From NCBI RefSeq assembly GCF_000725385.1, contig NZ_CP008884.1, forward strand, positions 1,922,001 to 1,986,000: a DNA stretch of 64,000 nucleotides, in the 5' to 3' direction. Of the stretch, positions 41,271-50,083 are shown piece by piece (within the stretch, counting starts at the first letter, position 1; every line of letters begins with the position of its first letter). A model generated the notes under the pieces. That model saw only the letters and a program-made list of their open reading frames with translations. It had not been told where the DNA came from and did not search any database. A program made the position numbers and the translations under genes. Source of the stretch: Dyella japonica A8 (lineage in GTDB: Bacteria; Pseudomonadota; Gammaproteobacteria; Xanthomonadales; Rhodanobacteraceae).

Positions 41271-42947
41271 CTATGGCATTTGCTTCGCATCGTGGATGAA
41301 GGCATTCGCCTGGGCCAGCCCGCGCTTGGCATCATTATCATCGGGCTTGAGTGCCAGTGCTGCTTCAAAGGCCTGCCTGGCGTCGTCATGGCGGCCTTGC
41401 ATGTTGAGCCATTGGCCCAGCTCGCTCAAATAGAGCTGTCGGGCTTCCGGGCTCGCCCTGACCAAGGTGGAACGACTGGCCTTTTCCAGCGCCGCTGCGG
41501 CTCGTGCGGTGTCGTTCTTGTTCAGGGCGATCTTTGCGAAGTGAAGCATGCAGGACGTACAGGTGACGGGTTCGGCCAGTAGCTGGTCGCCAAAGGAGAG
41601 CGCGCTGTCGATATCACCGCTGTCTTCATATGCCATGAGAAGGTAGTCCTTCGCCAGCAACGAATGGTGGTCCAGCGCTATGGCCCAGCGCCAAAGGGCA
41701 ATGTCATTTGCCCAGTTAGGAACAATGGTGCGGATGTCGATGATCGCAAACATCAGCCACAGGAAAAGCACGGCGGGGCCGAGCAGGCGAGCCATTCCCG
41801 TAGTGCCTTTGCTAAAGGCTGCGATGCGCGGCCACTTCAGCAACGGCAGCATGGCACAGCCAACGGCCAACGCCATGGTTGCGTAACGCTCATGGAAAAG
41901 GCTGCTGCGTTCAAAAACGACCGGCAGGATATGCAGCACCGGCAGCAGCGCACCGGTTACCGCAAGTATGACGAAGCCCAGAGGTGAGCCACGCCGGACA
42001 GCCAAATACAGACCACCCGCGACGATGCTCAGGGTGGCGAGGTCGTTCAGGATAGACGTCGCCGTGGCGTATCTGAACTGTGTCACATCCACGGGATGCA
42101 ATGGCCCCATGCCTGCAATGGGCCAGACCAGGATCCTCAGGTAACGCATGTAGACAAAGCAGATTTCCTGGAATCGCGCAAACCAGGCGGTGGTCGCGCT
42201 ACTTTGCAGGTAGTTCACCTCGCCAAGTGCCCAGTGCCGCAGTCCCAGGTAGGCGATGCCGCAGGCCAGCATGGCGGCATAGGCACGCCAGTTGCGACGA
42301 AGCACGGTGCCGATGATGGCTTGGGGCGTGCGCTCGCCGTTCTGTGCAAACAAGGCCCAGTCAAAGAGGACGACCAGCAGAGGAAAGACAGACGCAGCTT
42401 CCTTGCAGCACGCGGCCACGAAGAAGATAAAAGACAGTGCGCCTGCGCGCAGGATAGGCCTTTGTATGTAAGCGTTGGTGATCAGGCCGCATAGCGTGAC
42501 CATGGTCGTGATCTGATCGAACTGGCAGCCGATCCAGGACACTGATTCGATCAGCGCAGGATGAAGTCCGTAGACGAGCATGCAAACAAGCGCCGTCCAT
42601 GATCTACGAGATTCGGTGGCTTCTTTCAGGTATCCGATACGGTTCGCGAGCACACCGACCAGAGAGACATTGATCAGGTGGATGACCAGGAGCACTACAT
42701 GCATGGGCTCGGGCTGGCTATGGAACAGCTTGATCTGAAACGCAAAGAACGCAACCGTCAGGGGCCGGAAGTAAAGGTTCCAGCGGTTGAAATCACGAAA
42801 AACGTAGTGCAGCCACTGCTCGCCCTGGAGATCGCGGAAGCTCGGCCAGTCGTCCCACAGGAATTTGCCGTGAATCACCGGTAGATAAACGAATGCCACG
42901 GCGGCCAGGATCGCGACGGCCAAACCGCGCATCAGTCCCCTATTCAT
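41271..42947 (-). CDS. GT-C-like membrane protein with TPR domain (pair B)
   Basis: A 558-residue paralogue of the gene at 39344-41035. The first loop reads GKFLWDDWPSFRDLQG with the GT-C DD pair. Around 10 membrane segments follow, then SSLFHERYATMALA, and a soluble TPR-like end with CTSCML. The shared string of small motifs (WAND-x-ALW, LLMAY, CxxCML, RAAAALEKA) indicates tandem duplication. A 235-bp gap containing a hairpin separates the two. Both lie on the far side of the pilins from pair A, so the pilin genes and the S9 peptidase gene are enclosed by GT-C genes. Confidence 0.72.
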   Translation of the reverse strand: MNRGLMRGLAVAILAAVAFVYLPVIHGKFLWDDWPSFRDLQGEQWLHYVFRDFNRWNLYFRPLTVAFFAFQIKLFHSQPEPMHVVLLVIHLINVSLVGVLANRIGYLKEATESRRSWTALVCMLVYGLHPALIESVSWIGCQFDQITTMVTLCGLITNAYIQRPILRAGALSFIFFVAACCKEAASVFPLLVVLFDWALFAQNGERTPQAIIGTVLRRNWRAYAAMLACGIAYLGLRHWALGEVNYLQSSATTAWFARFQEICFVYMRYLRILVWPIAGMGPLHPVDVTQFRYATATSILNDLATLSIVAGGLYLAVRRGSPLGFVILAVTGALLPVLHILPVVFERSSLFHERYATMALAVGCAMLPLLKWPRIAAFSKGTTGMARLLGPAVLFLWLMFAIIDIRTIVPNWANDIALWRWAIALDHHSLLAKDYLLMAYEDSGDIDSALSFGDQLLAEPVTCTSCMLHFAKIALNKNDTARAAAALEKASRSTLVRASPEARQLYLSELGQWLNMQGRHDDARQAFEAALALKPDDNDAKRGLAQANAFIHDAKQMP

Positions 42948-43093
42948 TGCTTCCCACCCCTGCGCTTTGAGCTGTTCTTGCCTACGTCTTTAGTATGGCA
43001 ACCGGCGCGTATGGCCGGCAGCAGGTGCCCGGAGGCGCCCAATCTTGCATGGTAGGGTGCCCGGGGCGCTCAGGCCAGAGGCAGGGCGGGCCT

Positions 43094-43124
43094 GCATCGG
43101 GAACCGTGATCCGGTTCCCGATGC
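43094..43124 (-). other. Hairpin after corA
   Basis: Perfect 13-bp arms GCATCGGGAACCG (43094-43106) and CGGTTCCCGATGC (43112-43124) with a 5-nt loop, 35 bp after the corA stop. It lacks a U-tract, so intrinsic termination would be weak. Confidence 0.6.
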
Positions 43125-43159
43125 GTCTCATCAGCTTTGGTGCAGGAGATAACGAGGCG

Positions 43160-44185
43160 TCACAGCCAGCGATTACGCTTGAGCGTGATGTAGATCGTCA
43201 CCACGATCGTGAGCACAAGCCCGATGATCACGGGGTAGGCCCAGGGCTTCGCGAGCTCCGGCATGTGGGTGAAGTTCATTCCGTACCAGCTGGTGATCAG
43301 GGTAGGGGCGGCCAGCATGGCGGCGTAGCCCGCCAGGCGCTTCATGACTTCGTTCTGGCCGAAGGTGACCAGCGACAGATTGACGTTGATGGCCGCGGCG
43401 AGCATTTCGCGCATCGCGCTGATCGATTCGTTGACGCGGAAGACGTGGTCATACACGTCGCGGAAGTACGCGCGCAGTTCGTCGGGGATGAGTTGCGGAT
43501 GCTGTCGCACCAGCTGGCTGATGATGTCCTGCATGGGGGCTACGGCCAGCCTCAGCGTCATCAGGTCGCGCTGCATGTCGTACAAGCGCCGGATGGTGCT
43601 GCGCTTGAAAGTGTCAGAGAAGATGTCTTTCTCCAACTCCTGCAACTCTTCGCGGAAGTCGCGCACGATAGGTAGCAGATTGTCGACGATGAAATCGAGC
43701 ACGCCGTAAAGACCATAGGCCGGGCCCAGTGCGAGCAATTCAGGCGTGTGTTCGCAATTGCGGCGGGCGGGGGCGTAGGAAAGCGACGCGCCATGCCGCA
43801 CCGTGACCAGGTAGCGCGGCCCCAGGAACACATGCGTCTCGCCGAAGGCGATATGGCCGCTGACCAGTTGCGCCGTCTGCACTACTACGAACAAGGAGTC
43901 GCCGTAAGCCTCGATCTTGGTGCGCTGGTGCGCGTGCTGGGCGTCTTCGATCGCCAGATCGTGCAGGTCGAATTCTTCCTGCAGCTTGTGCAGCAGCGTC
44001 TCATCAGGCTCATGCAGCCCCACCCATACGAAGGTATCGGGCTGCTTCAACACCTCGCTGATATCGTCAACACTGATATCGCCGATGCGTTGACCGTCGA
44101 AGCGGTAGGCCACGCAATTGACCACCATGGCGCCGGTGGAGGGGTCTTCTTGCAACTTGGGCGGCGTGGAGTGCATGGCGTGCAT
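43160..44185 (-). CDS. corA: Magnesium/cobalt channel CorA
   Basis: A 341-residue CorA-family Mg2+ channel from the ATG at 44185, which has GGAAG 6 nt upstream; an in-frame ATG at 44236 would add 17 residues. The long N-terminal cytoplasmic domain ends in the stalk helix (ELQELEKDIF…), followed by two C-terminal transmembrane helices. The selectivity motif YGMNFTHMPEL sits between them. The positively charged C-terminus (LKRNRWL) is typical. It works as a pentamer in the inner membrane. It is divergent from the acyltransferase gene. Confidence 0.95.
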   Translation of the reverse strand: MHAMHSTPPKLQEDPSTGAMVVNCVAYRFDGQRIGDISVDDISEVLKQPDTFVWVGLHEPDETLLHKLQEEFDLHDLAIEDAQHAHQRTKIEAYGDSLFVVVQTAQLVSGHIAFGETHVFLGPRYLVTVRHGASLSYAPARRNCEHTPELLALGPAYGLYGVLDFIVDNLLPIVRDFREELQELEKDIFSDTFKRSTIRRLYDMQRDLMTLRLAVAPMQDIISQLVRQHPQLIPDELRAYFRDVYDHVFRVNESISAMREMLAAAINVNLSLVTFGQNEVMKRLAGYAAMLAAPTLITSWYGMNFTHMPELAKPWAYPVIIGLVLTIVVTIYITLKRNRWL

Positions 44186-44296
44186 GATGCCGCTTCCAGA
44201 GGTTCGGGGGCAATTTTGGTTCTTGCGGCTCAGCACAGCCCGGGTCGATGGCGGGCGCTATTATTCGAACCCTAGGGCAGGGGGCATGATAGATCC

Positions 44297-46300
44297 ATGA
44301 AGCGGGAAGACTACCGACTGGGGTACCGGGGTGATATCGAAGGGTTGCGGGCGATTGCCATCCTGCTGGTGGTCGGCGCGCATGCCGGCGTGCCCTGGCT
44401 TGCCGGTGGTTTCGTTGGTGTGGATGTGTTCTTTGTCCTTTCGGGCTTCCTGATCACGGGGCTGCTGCTCGACGAGATAAGCCGGACCGGGCGATTGGCG
44501 TTCGATGCGTTCTACCTCCGCCGATTCCGTCGCCTGCTGCCCGCGCTGATCCTGATGCTGGTGGTGGTTTCACTACTTGCCGCGGTGGTGCTTGCGCCGG
44601 GAGAGCAGCTCCAGCAAGCCAGTGCGGCGGCCATGGCAGCGCTATGGGCGAGCAACATCCATTTCGCGTTGGCACAGATGGATTACTTCGCTGCGGGAAC
44701 GGATACCAACCTGTTTCTGCATACGTGGTCCCTCGGCGTGGAGGAGCAATTTTACCTGGTCTGGCCCCTGCTGATGCTGCTGGCACTGGGAAACGGGCAC
44801 GGGCTCACGCGCATAGGACGGTTGCGCGCGGTGATGTTGGGTATTGCGTTGGTGAGCCTCGCCTCAAGTTGGCTGCTCACGTCGTGGTTTCCCCAGTTCG
44901 CCTTCTACATGATGCCGGTACGAGCCTGGGAATTCGCTGCAGGCGCGCTGGTTTGGCTTGGTTTTCGTGGTGCGGCAGAGGGCATGTCCGGACAGCGGGT
45001 CAAGCCCTGGTTGCCGTGGGTTGTCGGCTGGCTGGGGTTGGGCGCCGTGCTGACAGCGGCCGTGACGTTCGACAGTCACGTTCCCTATCCCGGCTGGCGC
45101 GCCATGGTGCCAGCGCTTGGGGCTGTGGCGATGGTCTGGGCGGGGTCGCATGGAACGGTTAGCGGTGCGGCGCGCGTGCTTTCGTTGCGCCCGCTTCAGG
45201 CGCTGGGCCGAATTTCCTACGCGTGGTACCTATGGCATTGGCCAGCGCTCCTGCTCGGCCATGCGGTAGTCGGCTCTCGCGGTCCGTGGGTGAGCGCCGC
45301 AGCTGTACTGGGTTCACTGTGCGTCGCGTGTATTTCGTACCGTTTCGTTGAGTATCCGACCCGGCATCAGGCGTGGTGGCTGAAGCGCCGGAGGCTGGCG
45401 CTCTTCGGTTGCCTTGCTGTCGTCGTGCTAGTGAACCTTCTTTCGATGCAGTGGTTCGATGTCGCGGCCGGGCGCATGGATGGCGCCGACATGCAGCGAT
45501 ATGCCCGGGCACGCAGCGATTCGCCCGTGATCTACGCCAGGGGCTGCGATGACTGGTACCGCGGAAGTGAGGTGCGGCCGTGCAGTTTTGGGCCATCGAA
45601 CGCTGATCACACCGTGGTACTGATGGGCGATAGCGTCGCCGGACAATGGTTTCCTGCGGTCTTTCGCGTTTTCGCGGATGCTGGTTGGCGTCTTGTGGTG
45701 CTCACCAAGTCGGCTTGTCCGATGGTGGACCAGCCGTTTTTTTACGCGAGGATCGGAAGGGAGTACACCGAGTGCACGATATGGCGACGGGATGCGCTGG
45801 CGCAGGTCGCCGCGATGCATCCTGATATCGTGCTGCTCAGTACGGTTGCGACCAATGGTTTCAGCCGGGCGCAGTGGGTTGACGGAACGTCGCGCGTGCT
45901 GCAACAGATCGATGGTTCCGTTGGGCGCGTCGTCATTTTGCGCGGGACGCCGCGCCTGCCGTTTGACGGGCCTGACTGCCTGTCCGAGCATGAGGGACGG
46001 CCCAAGTGGTTGGCGGCATTGCAGGCATGTGAGGCTCCCGCGTCCGATGCGCACGACACCGCCGTCTTCCAATGGCTGCAGCAAGCCGGAGCCCAATTCG
46101 GCAATGTCCGAATGGTCGACATGAATGACCTGATTTGTCCCAGCGGAATCTGCAGGGCGGAGCAGCACGGAGTCATTATTTTCCGCGATTCGCAGCACCT
46201 CACAGCCAGTTTCGCAGCGTCGTTGGCACCAGGGCTCGCGCGCCGGATAGGCGTCTTGGGCGAGGGCGCCGCACTCGTGCCTGCTACTGCGTCGCAATAA
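44297..46300 (+). CDS. OafA/YrhL-type acyltransferase with SGNH domain
   Basis: A 667-residue membrane protein. Residues 1-380 are an acyltransferase 3 domain with 10-11 transmembrane helices (RGDIEGLRAIAILLVVGAHAG and GGFVGVDVFFVLSGFLIT at the start). Residues about 400-667 are a periplasmic SGNH-hydrolase-like domain with GDSVAGQW as the Ser motif. Such proteins O-acetylate LPS O-antigen, peptidoglycan or exported glycans, taking acetyl groups across the membrane. A glycan from the cluster upstream is a possible substrate, but the gene is 13 kb from it and transcribed separately. Confidence 0.92.
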   Translation: MKREDYRLGYRGDIEGLRAIAILLVVGAHAGVPWLAGGFVGVDVFFVLSGFLITGLLLDEISRTGRLAFDAFYLRRFRRLLPALILMLVVVSLLAAVVLAPGEQLQQASAAAMAALWASNIHFALAQMDYFAAGTDTNLFLHTWSLGVEEQFYLVWPLLMLLALGNGHGLTRIGRLRAVMLGIALVSLASSWLLTSWFPQFAFYMMPVRAWEFAAGALVWLGFRGAAEGMSGQRVKPWLPWVVGWLGLGAVLTAAVTFDSHVPYPGWRAMVPALGAVAMVWAGSHGTVSGAARVLSLRPLQALGRISYAWYLWHWPALLLGHAVVGSRGPWVSAAAVLGSLCVACISYRFVEYPTRHQAWWLKRRRLALFGCLAVVVLVNLLSMQWFDVAAGRMDGADMQRYARARSDSPVIYARGCDDWYRGSEVRPCSFGPSNADHTVVLMGDSVAGQWFPAVFRVFADAGWRLVVLTKSACPMVDQPFFYARIGREYTECTIWRRDALAQVAAMHPDIVLLSTVATNGFSRAQWVDGTSRVLQQIDGSVGRVVILRGTPRLPFDGPDCLSEHEGRPKWLAALQACEAPASDAHDTAVFQWLQQAGAQFGNVRMVDMNDLICPSGICRAEQHGVIIFRDSQHLTASFAASLAPGLARRIGVLGEGAALVPATASQ

Positions 46301-46326
46301 CGAAGCGTCGACGATCGGTTTTCGCT

Positions 46327-47577
46327 TCAGGATGGCCTGTGGCGAAGCGACCACGCCATCACCAACCACACCGGCAGCGCAAACAGCAGCCACGGCTGGT
46401 TCTGCTGGACGACACCCGAAAGCAGATGCAGGGCGCAGGCGATCAGTACGGCGACCAGCTGCACGACGATCACGCCGTTGGCGAGGCGCGAGGTGGCAAG
46501 GTGCTTGCGTGAACGCCACAGGGCGCGCAGCAGGAGGAAGGCCAGCGGGTTGAACAGCAGCAGGTTGGCGTTGGCCCATGCCGAGTGGTGGGTGGTGAGC
46601 GTCCACAGGATCAGCAGCACCACGCCGACCAGGCCGGCCAGCACCAGGTAAAGCGAGCCCAGCAGGGCATAGGCCGTCGGCGCGAAGCGATGGGCGCTGG
46701 CGAGCAGCGCGGCGAGTGCCAGGCCCGCCAGGGCGAGTGGCAGGCGCAGGTCGGGCGCCTCGGCCGGCGGTGGGACGAGGCGGTTGGGCGACAGGAGGTT
46801 CTGGCTCAGCACCAGCGGCTGTGCCTTGCCGTCGATGCTGGCGACGGTGACGTGGTTGATCTCTTGCTGCAGCACCTCCGGCAGGAAGCTTTCCTGCCAG
46901 GCGTTGAGCGGCTGGTCCGCGTAGGGGCCGAGGCCGAGATCCAGGATCAGCATCAGCCATGCCTGCTGGCTCATCAGGCGGGCGGTTTGCTGGCGGAATG
47001 TCATGCCGCCGGGGCGCGCTTCGAGCTGTGGCTTCAGGGTGCCGCCCAGCGCCTTGTCCAGCGCATCGCGCACGCGCGTGGCGCAGTTGCGCACGTAGTA
47101 GTCGTATTCATAGCGCACGTTTTCCGGCTGCAGGTTCCACAGCAGGTAGTCGCGCAGGTCCGCCGCCTGTGCCGGCGTGAAGGCCAGGTGCTGCCGCGTT
47201 ACCGAGCGGCCTACTTCGGTGTAGTAGCGCTGGTCCACCTCGGATGGCGCCGCATCCATCAGGTAGTGCATCTGGCCGCGCGCGAAGTTCAGCAAGAAGC
47301 CGCTTTCGTCGAAGTCGAACACGCCGTAGTTGAACGTGACGGCTTCGCCGCTCACGGTGTCGCGCAGCTCGATGGCGTCGTGGCCGAAGCGTTCCCAGTA
47401 GGTTTCGCCCGGGCCGTAGGTGATCAGCGATACCTCGAGGTTGCTGCCCGGGGCATTGGCGACGCCGGCGCGCGCCGGCGCCGGCATCAGCAGCAGGCAG
47501 CCCAGCAACAGGCACGCGATACCGGCCATGAAGCGCCCCAGCAGCGACGGCGCTGGCGTCCTGCCGCACAGGGACAC
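46327..47577 (-). CDS. DUF4105 (Lnb-type N-terminal) periplasmic/membrane protein
   Basis: A 416-residue protein with a signal-like segment (ACLLLGCLLLMPAPARA). A DUF4105 domain follows (about 45-230: YGPGETYWERFGHDAIEL, NYGVFDFDESGFLLNFARGQ, NCATRVRDAL with a conserved Cys), and a C-terminal half with four to five transmembrane segments. The GTG start at 47577 lies 2 bp after the corC stop, indicating co-transcription. DUF4105 resembles the N-terminal part of lacto-N-biosidase and the NlpC/P60-like Cys-His fold. The catalytic function here is unknown. Confidence 0.88.
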   Translation of the reverse strand: MSLCGRTPAPSLLGRFMAGIACLLLGCLLLMPAPARAGVANAPGSNLEVSLITYGPGETYWERFGHDAIELRDTVSGEAVTFNYGVFDFDESGFLLNFARGQMHYLMDAAPSEVDQRYYTEVGRSVTRQHLAFTPAQAADLRDYLLWNLQPENVRYEYDYYVRNCATRVRDALDKALGGTLKPQLEARPGGMTFRQQTARLMSQQAWLMLILDLGLGPYADQPLNAWQESFLPEVLQQEINHVTVASIDGKAQPLVLSQNLLSPNRLVPPPAEAPDLRLPLALAGLALAALLASAHRFAPTAYALLGSLYLVLAGLVGVVLLILWTLTTHHSAWANANLLLFNPLAFLLLRALWRSRKHLATSRLANGVIVVQLVAVLIACALHLLSGVVQQNQPWLLFALPVWLVMAWSLRHRPS

Positions 47578-47579
47578 GA

Positions 47580-48428
47580 TCAGCCTTCCTGCAGCCGGGT
47601 CACGCGGAACGCCTGCACGCGACGGTCATCCGCTTCGGTGACGTGGAACAGGTAGTCGCCGATGACGATTTCCTCGCCCACTTCCGGCAGGTGGCCGAAC
47701 TCGGAGGTGCACATGCCACCCACCGTGTCGAACTCCTCGTCAGAGAAATGGGCGCCGGTCTGTTCGTTGAAGTCGGCGATCGGGGTGAGGGCGCTGACCA
47801 CCCAGCCGCCGCCCGATTGCTCGTGCATCAGCGTGGGTTCTTCCTCATCGTCGTGCTCGTCGTCGATCTCGCCGACGATCTGCTCCAGCACGTCCTCGAT
47901 GGTGATCAGGCCGGCGACGCCACCGTATTCGTCCACCACCAGGGCCATGTGGTTGCGCGTGTGGCGGAACTCCGCCAGCAGCACGTTCAAGCGCATGGAT
48001 TCGGGAATGAGCACTGCCGGGCGCAGCACGCTGGCGATGTCGAAATGGTCGCCGTTGCCCACGAGGCGGAGCAGGTCCTTGGCGAGCAGGATGCCGAGGA
48101 TGTCGTCCTTGTCCTCGCCATGCACGGGAAAGCGCGAGTGGCCGGACTCAACGACGGTGCCGAGGATCTCGGGCACGGGGGCGTCGGCGGAGATCATCAC
48201 GATCTGGGCGCGCGGGACCATCACGTCGTCCACGCTCAGCTCGGTGACCTTGATGGCACCCTCGACCATGGTCAGGGTGTCCGGAGACATCAGGCCGTTG
48301 GCCTGGGCGGTGCGCAGCTCGTCGATGAGCTCCTTCCGGTTGCGCGGCTCGCCGGAAAACATGTGGCCCAGTCGATCCCACCAACTGCGGTGGGCCGGGC
48401 CGCTGGTACTGCCAGGGTCCTCGTTCAT
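47580..48428 (-). CDS. corC: CorC/YbeX-family CBS-domain protein
   Basis: A 282-residue cytoplasmic protein with two CBS domains (about 65-190, with RFPVHGEDKDDILGILLAKDLL and MALVVDEYGGVAGLITIEDVLEQIVGEIDDEHD) and a C-terminal CorC/HlyC domain. The family is linked to Mg2+/Co2+ efflux and membrane homeostasis. In many proteobacteria it belongs to the miaB-ybeZ-ybeY-ybeX group. In this window that group is split: ybeY and phoH lie at 55-56.5 kb, with the 48.5-54.6 kb exopolysaccharide cluster inserted between them and corC. Confidence 0.95.
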   Translation of the reverse strand: MNEDPGSTSGPAHRSWWDRLGHMFSGEPRNRKELIDELRTAQANGLMSPDTLTMVEGAIKVTELSVDDVMVPRAQIVMISADAPVPEILGTVVESGHSRFPVHGEDKDDILGILLAKDLLRLVGNGDHFDIASVLRPAVLIPESMRLNVLLAEFRHTRNHMALVVDEYGGVAGLITIEDVLEQIVGEIDDEHDDEEEPTLMHEQSGGGWVVSALTPIADFNEQTGAHFSDEEFDTVGGMCTSEFGHLPEVGEEIVIGDYLFHVTEADDRRVQAFRVTRLQEG

Positions 48429-48510
48429 TACTCGTGCGGGTGCTGCCCAAAGCCGGGCGGAATAGTCAGTCTAGCGGAAAATTCGTGACGATTCAGGAAC
48501 AAGGCGCCGG

Positions 48511-48539
48511 CCCGTCCCCGGCGGGCGGCCGGGGACGGG
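48511..48539 (-). terminator. GC-rich terminator-like hairpin after the NodT-type gene
   Basis: A 12-bp stem (CCCGTCCCCGGC with GCCGGGGACGGG, 5-nt loop) lies 10 bp after the stop codon of the outer-membrane lipoprotein gene. No clear T-run follows on the minus strand, so termination strength is uncertain. Confidence 0.55.
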
Positions 48540-48548
48540 GTGTTCGGC

Positions 48549-50069
48549 TCAGCGAGCGCCAGCCACCGCCGGCGTCGGCGATACGGCCTGGGCGACGCCG
48601 GCCGGCGGGTTCGCGGCACCGTTCCAGCCACCACCCAGGGCCTTGTAGAGGTTGACCTGGTTGACCGCTTGGTCGAGCTCCAGGCTGACCAGCTTCTGCT
48701 GGGCGGCGTACAGCGAGCGCTGGGCGTCCTGCGTGGCGATGTAGTCGTCCAGGCCTTCCTTGAAGCGGACCTGGGAGATGGCATAAACGTGCTGCGATTG
48801 GTCCACCAGGTCCTGCTGCGCCTTGAGCTGCGGAACGATGTGGTCGCGCACGGCCAGCGCATCGGCCACTTCGCGGAAGGCCTGCTGCACTGCGCCTTCG
48901 TAGGCGGCCGTGGCGCCGCTGTTGCGTGCCTTGCTGGCGGACAGCTCATTCTTATTCCTGCCCCAGTCCAGCAGTGGCATGGCAGCGGAGGTGCCTGCAC
49001 TCCATGCCAGCGCCCCACCGGAGAACAGGCTGGAAAGGCCGCCGCTCAGGGTGCCCAGCGCCGCGGTAAGGGCGATGTTGGGGAAGAACGCGGCGCGGGC
49101 GCGGCCGATGTCCGCATTGGACGCACGCAGCCGGTCTTCGGCGGCCACGATGTCGGGGCGGCGATCGAGCAGCGAGGAAGGCAGCCCGGCCGGCACGTCG
49201 GTCAACAGCGGCGCCTGCCATGGGTTGGGCGTCGCGTAGCCGTTGGGGAGCTGCTGGCCGAGCAGCACTGACATGGCGTTGATGTCCTTGGCGATGCGGG
49301 TCTGCATGTCCGCCACGTCCACCTGCGCGGTGCTCACCTGCGTCTGCGAGCGGCGCATGTCGAACTCCGATACGCCGCCATCATGGAAAGCCTTCTGCAT
49401 CACCTGCGCATGCTGTTGCTGCGCATCCAGCGTCTGCTGGGCCAGCTGGAGCAGGGCGCGGTCGGCGTTGAGCGAGAGATAGGCATTGGCCACTTCGCCG
49501 ATCACCGCGATGCGCGCGGCCTGGTAATCCGCGGCACTGGCTTCGGCGAGCTTGCCGGCCTCGTGCACGGACGAGCGTTGGCGGCCGAAGAAATCCAGCT
49601 CGTAATTGGTCAGGCCCGCCTGGGCCTGGAAGGTGTTGATGGTGCTGGCCTTGGCGCGGTTGTTCTGGATCGGGCCGAGTGCGCCGTTGGCCGGCTGCTG
49701 GGTCACGCCGGGCAGGCGCTGGCGGCCTGCGTAGCCCTGCAGATCGATCTCGGGGAACAGGCTGGCGCGGGACACGCCGTAGCCGGCGCGCGCCTCGGTC
49801 ATGTTGGCGGCGGCCACGCGCAGGTCGCGGTTGTTTGCCAGCGCGATGTCGATCAGTTGCTGCAGCACCGGATCCTTGAAGAAGTCCTTCCAGTCCAGCG
49901 CGGGCAGCGCGGGCAGCGCGGGCGCCGGTGCGGGCGACGCCTGATTGGTGCTGGCCTGGGTCGGGTAGCTGTCCGGTACCGGCAGGGTGGGTCGCCGGTA
50001 GGCCGGCTCCAAGGTGCAGGCCGTGAGCAGGGCGGCCGCGACAGCGGCGGCAACAATCGAAAGCTTCAT
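48549..50069 (-). CDS. NodT/OprM-type outer-membrane efflux lipoprotein
   Basis: A 506-residue protein with a lipoprotein signal (MKLSIVAAAVAAALLTAC; lipobox LTAC). Two repeats of the outer-membrane efflux protein fold follow, with the helical-barrel pattern and the AEDRLRASNADIGRARAAFFP motif of the TolC/OprM family. It should form a trimeric channel anchored by lipid. Most relatives serve RND drug pumps, but no RND transporter lies here. Instead it is the last gene of a run with a cellulose-synthase-like enzyme and an HlyD-type adaptor, so it could be the exit channel for a polysaccharide. It lies 14 bp after the synthase gene. Confidence 0.92.
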   Translation of the reverse strand: MKLSIVAAAVAAALLTACTLEPAYRRPTLPVPDSYPTQASTNQASPAPAPALPALPALDWKDFFKDPVLQQLIDIALANNRDLRVAAANMTEARAGYGVSRASLFPEIDLQGYAGRQRLPGVTQQPANGALGPIQNNRAKASTINTFQAQAGLTNYELDFFGRQRSSVHEAGKLAEASAADYQAARIAVIGEVANAYLSLNADRALLQLAQQTLDAQQQHAQVMQKAFHDGGVSEFDMRRSQTQVSTAQVDVADMQTRIAKDINAMSVLLGQQLPNGYATPNPWQAPLLTDVPAGLPSSLLDRRPDIVAAEDRLRASNADIGRARAAFFPNIALTAALGTLSGGLSSLFSGGALAWSAGTSAAMPLLDWGRNKNELSASKARNSGATAAYEGAVQQAFREVADALAVRDHIVPQLKAQQDLVDQSQHVYAISQVRFKEGLDDYIATQDAQRSLYAAQQKLVSLELDQAVNQVNLYKALGGGWNGAANPPAGVAQAVSPTPAVAGAR

Positions 50070-50083
50070 GGAGATCTCCGGAG

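Noticed and set aside
45428..46960. 510-codon frame opposite the OafA-like and DUF4105 genes
   Set aside because: It crosses the convergent junction of two supported genes and has no domain or ribosome site.
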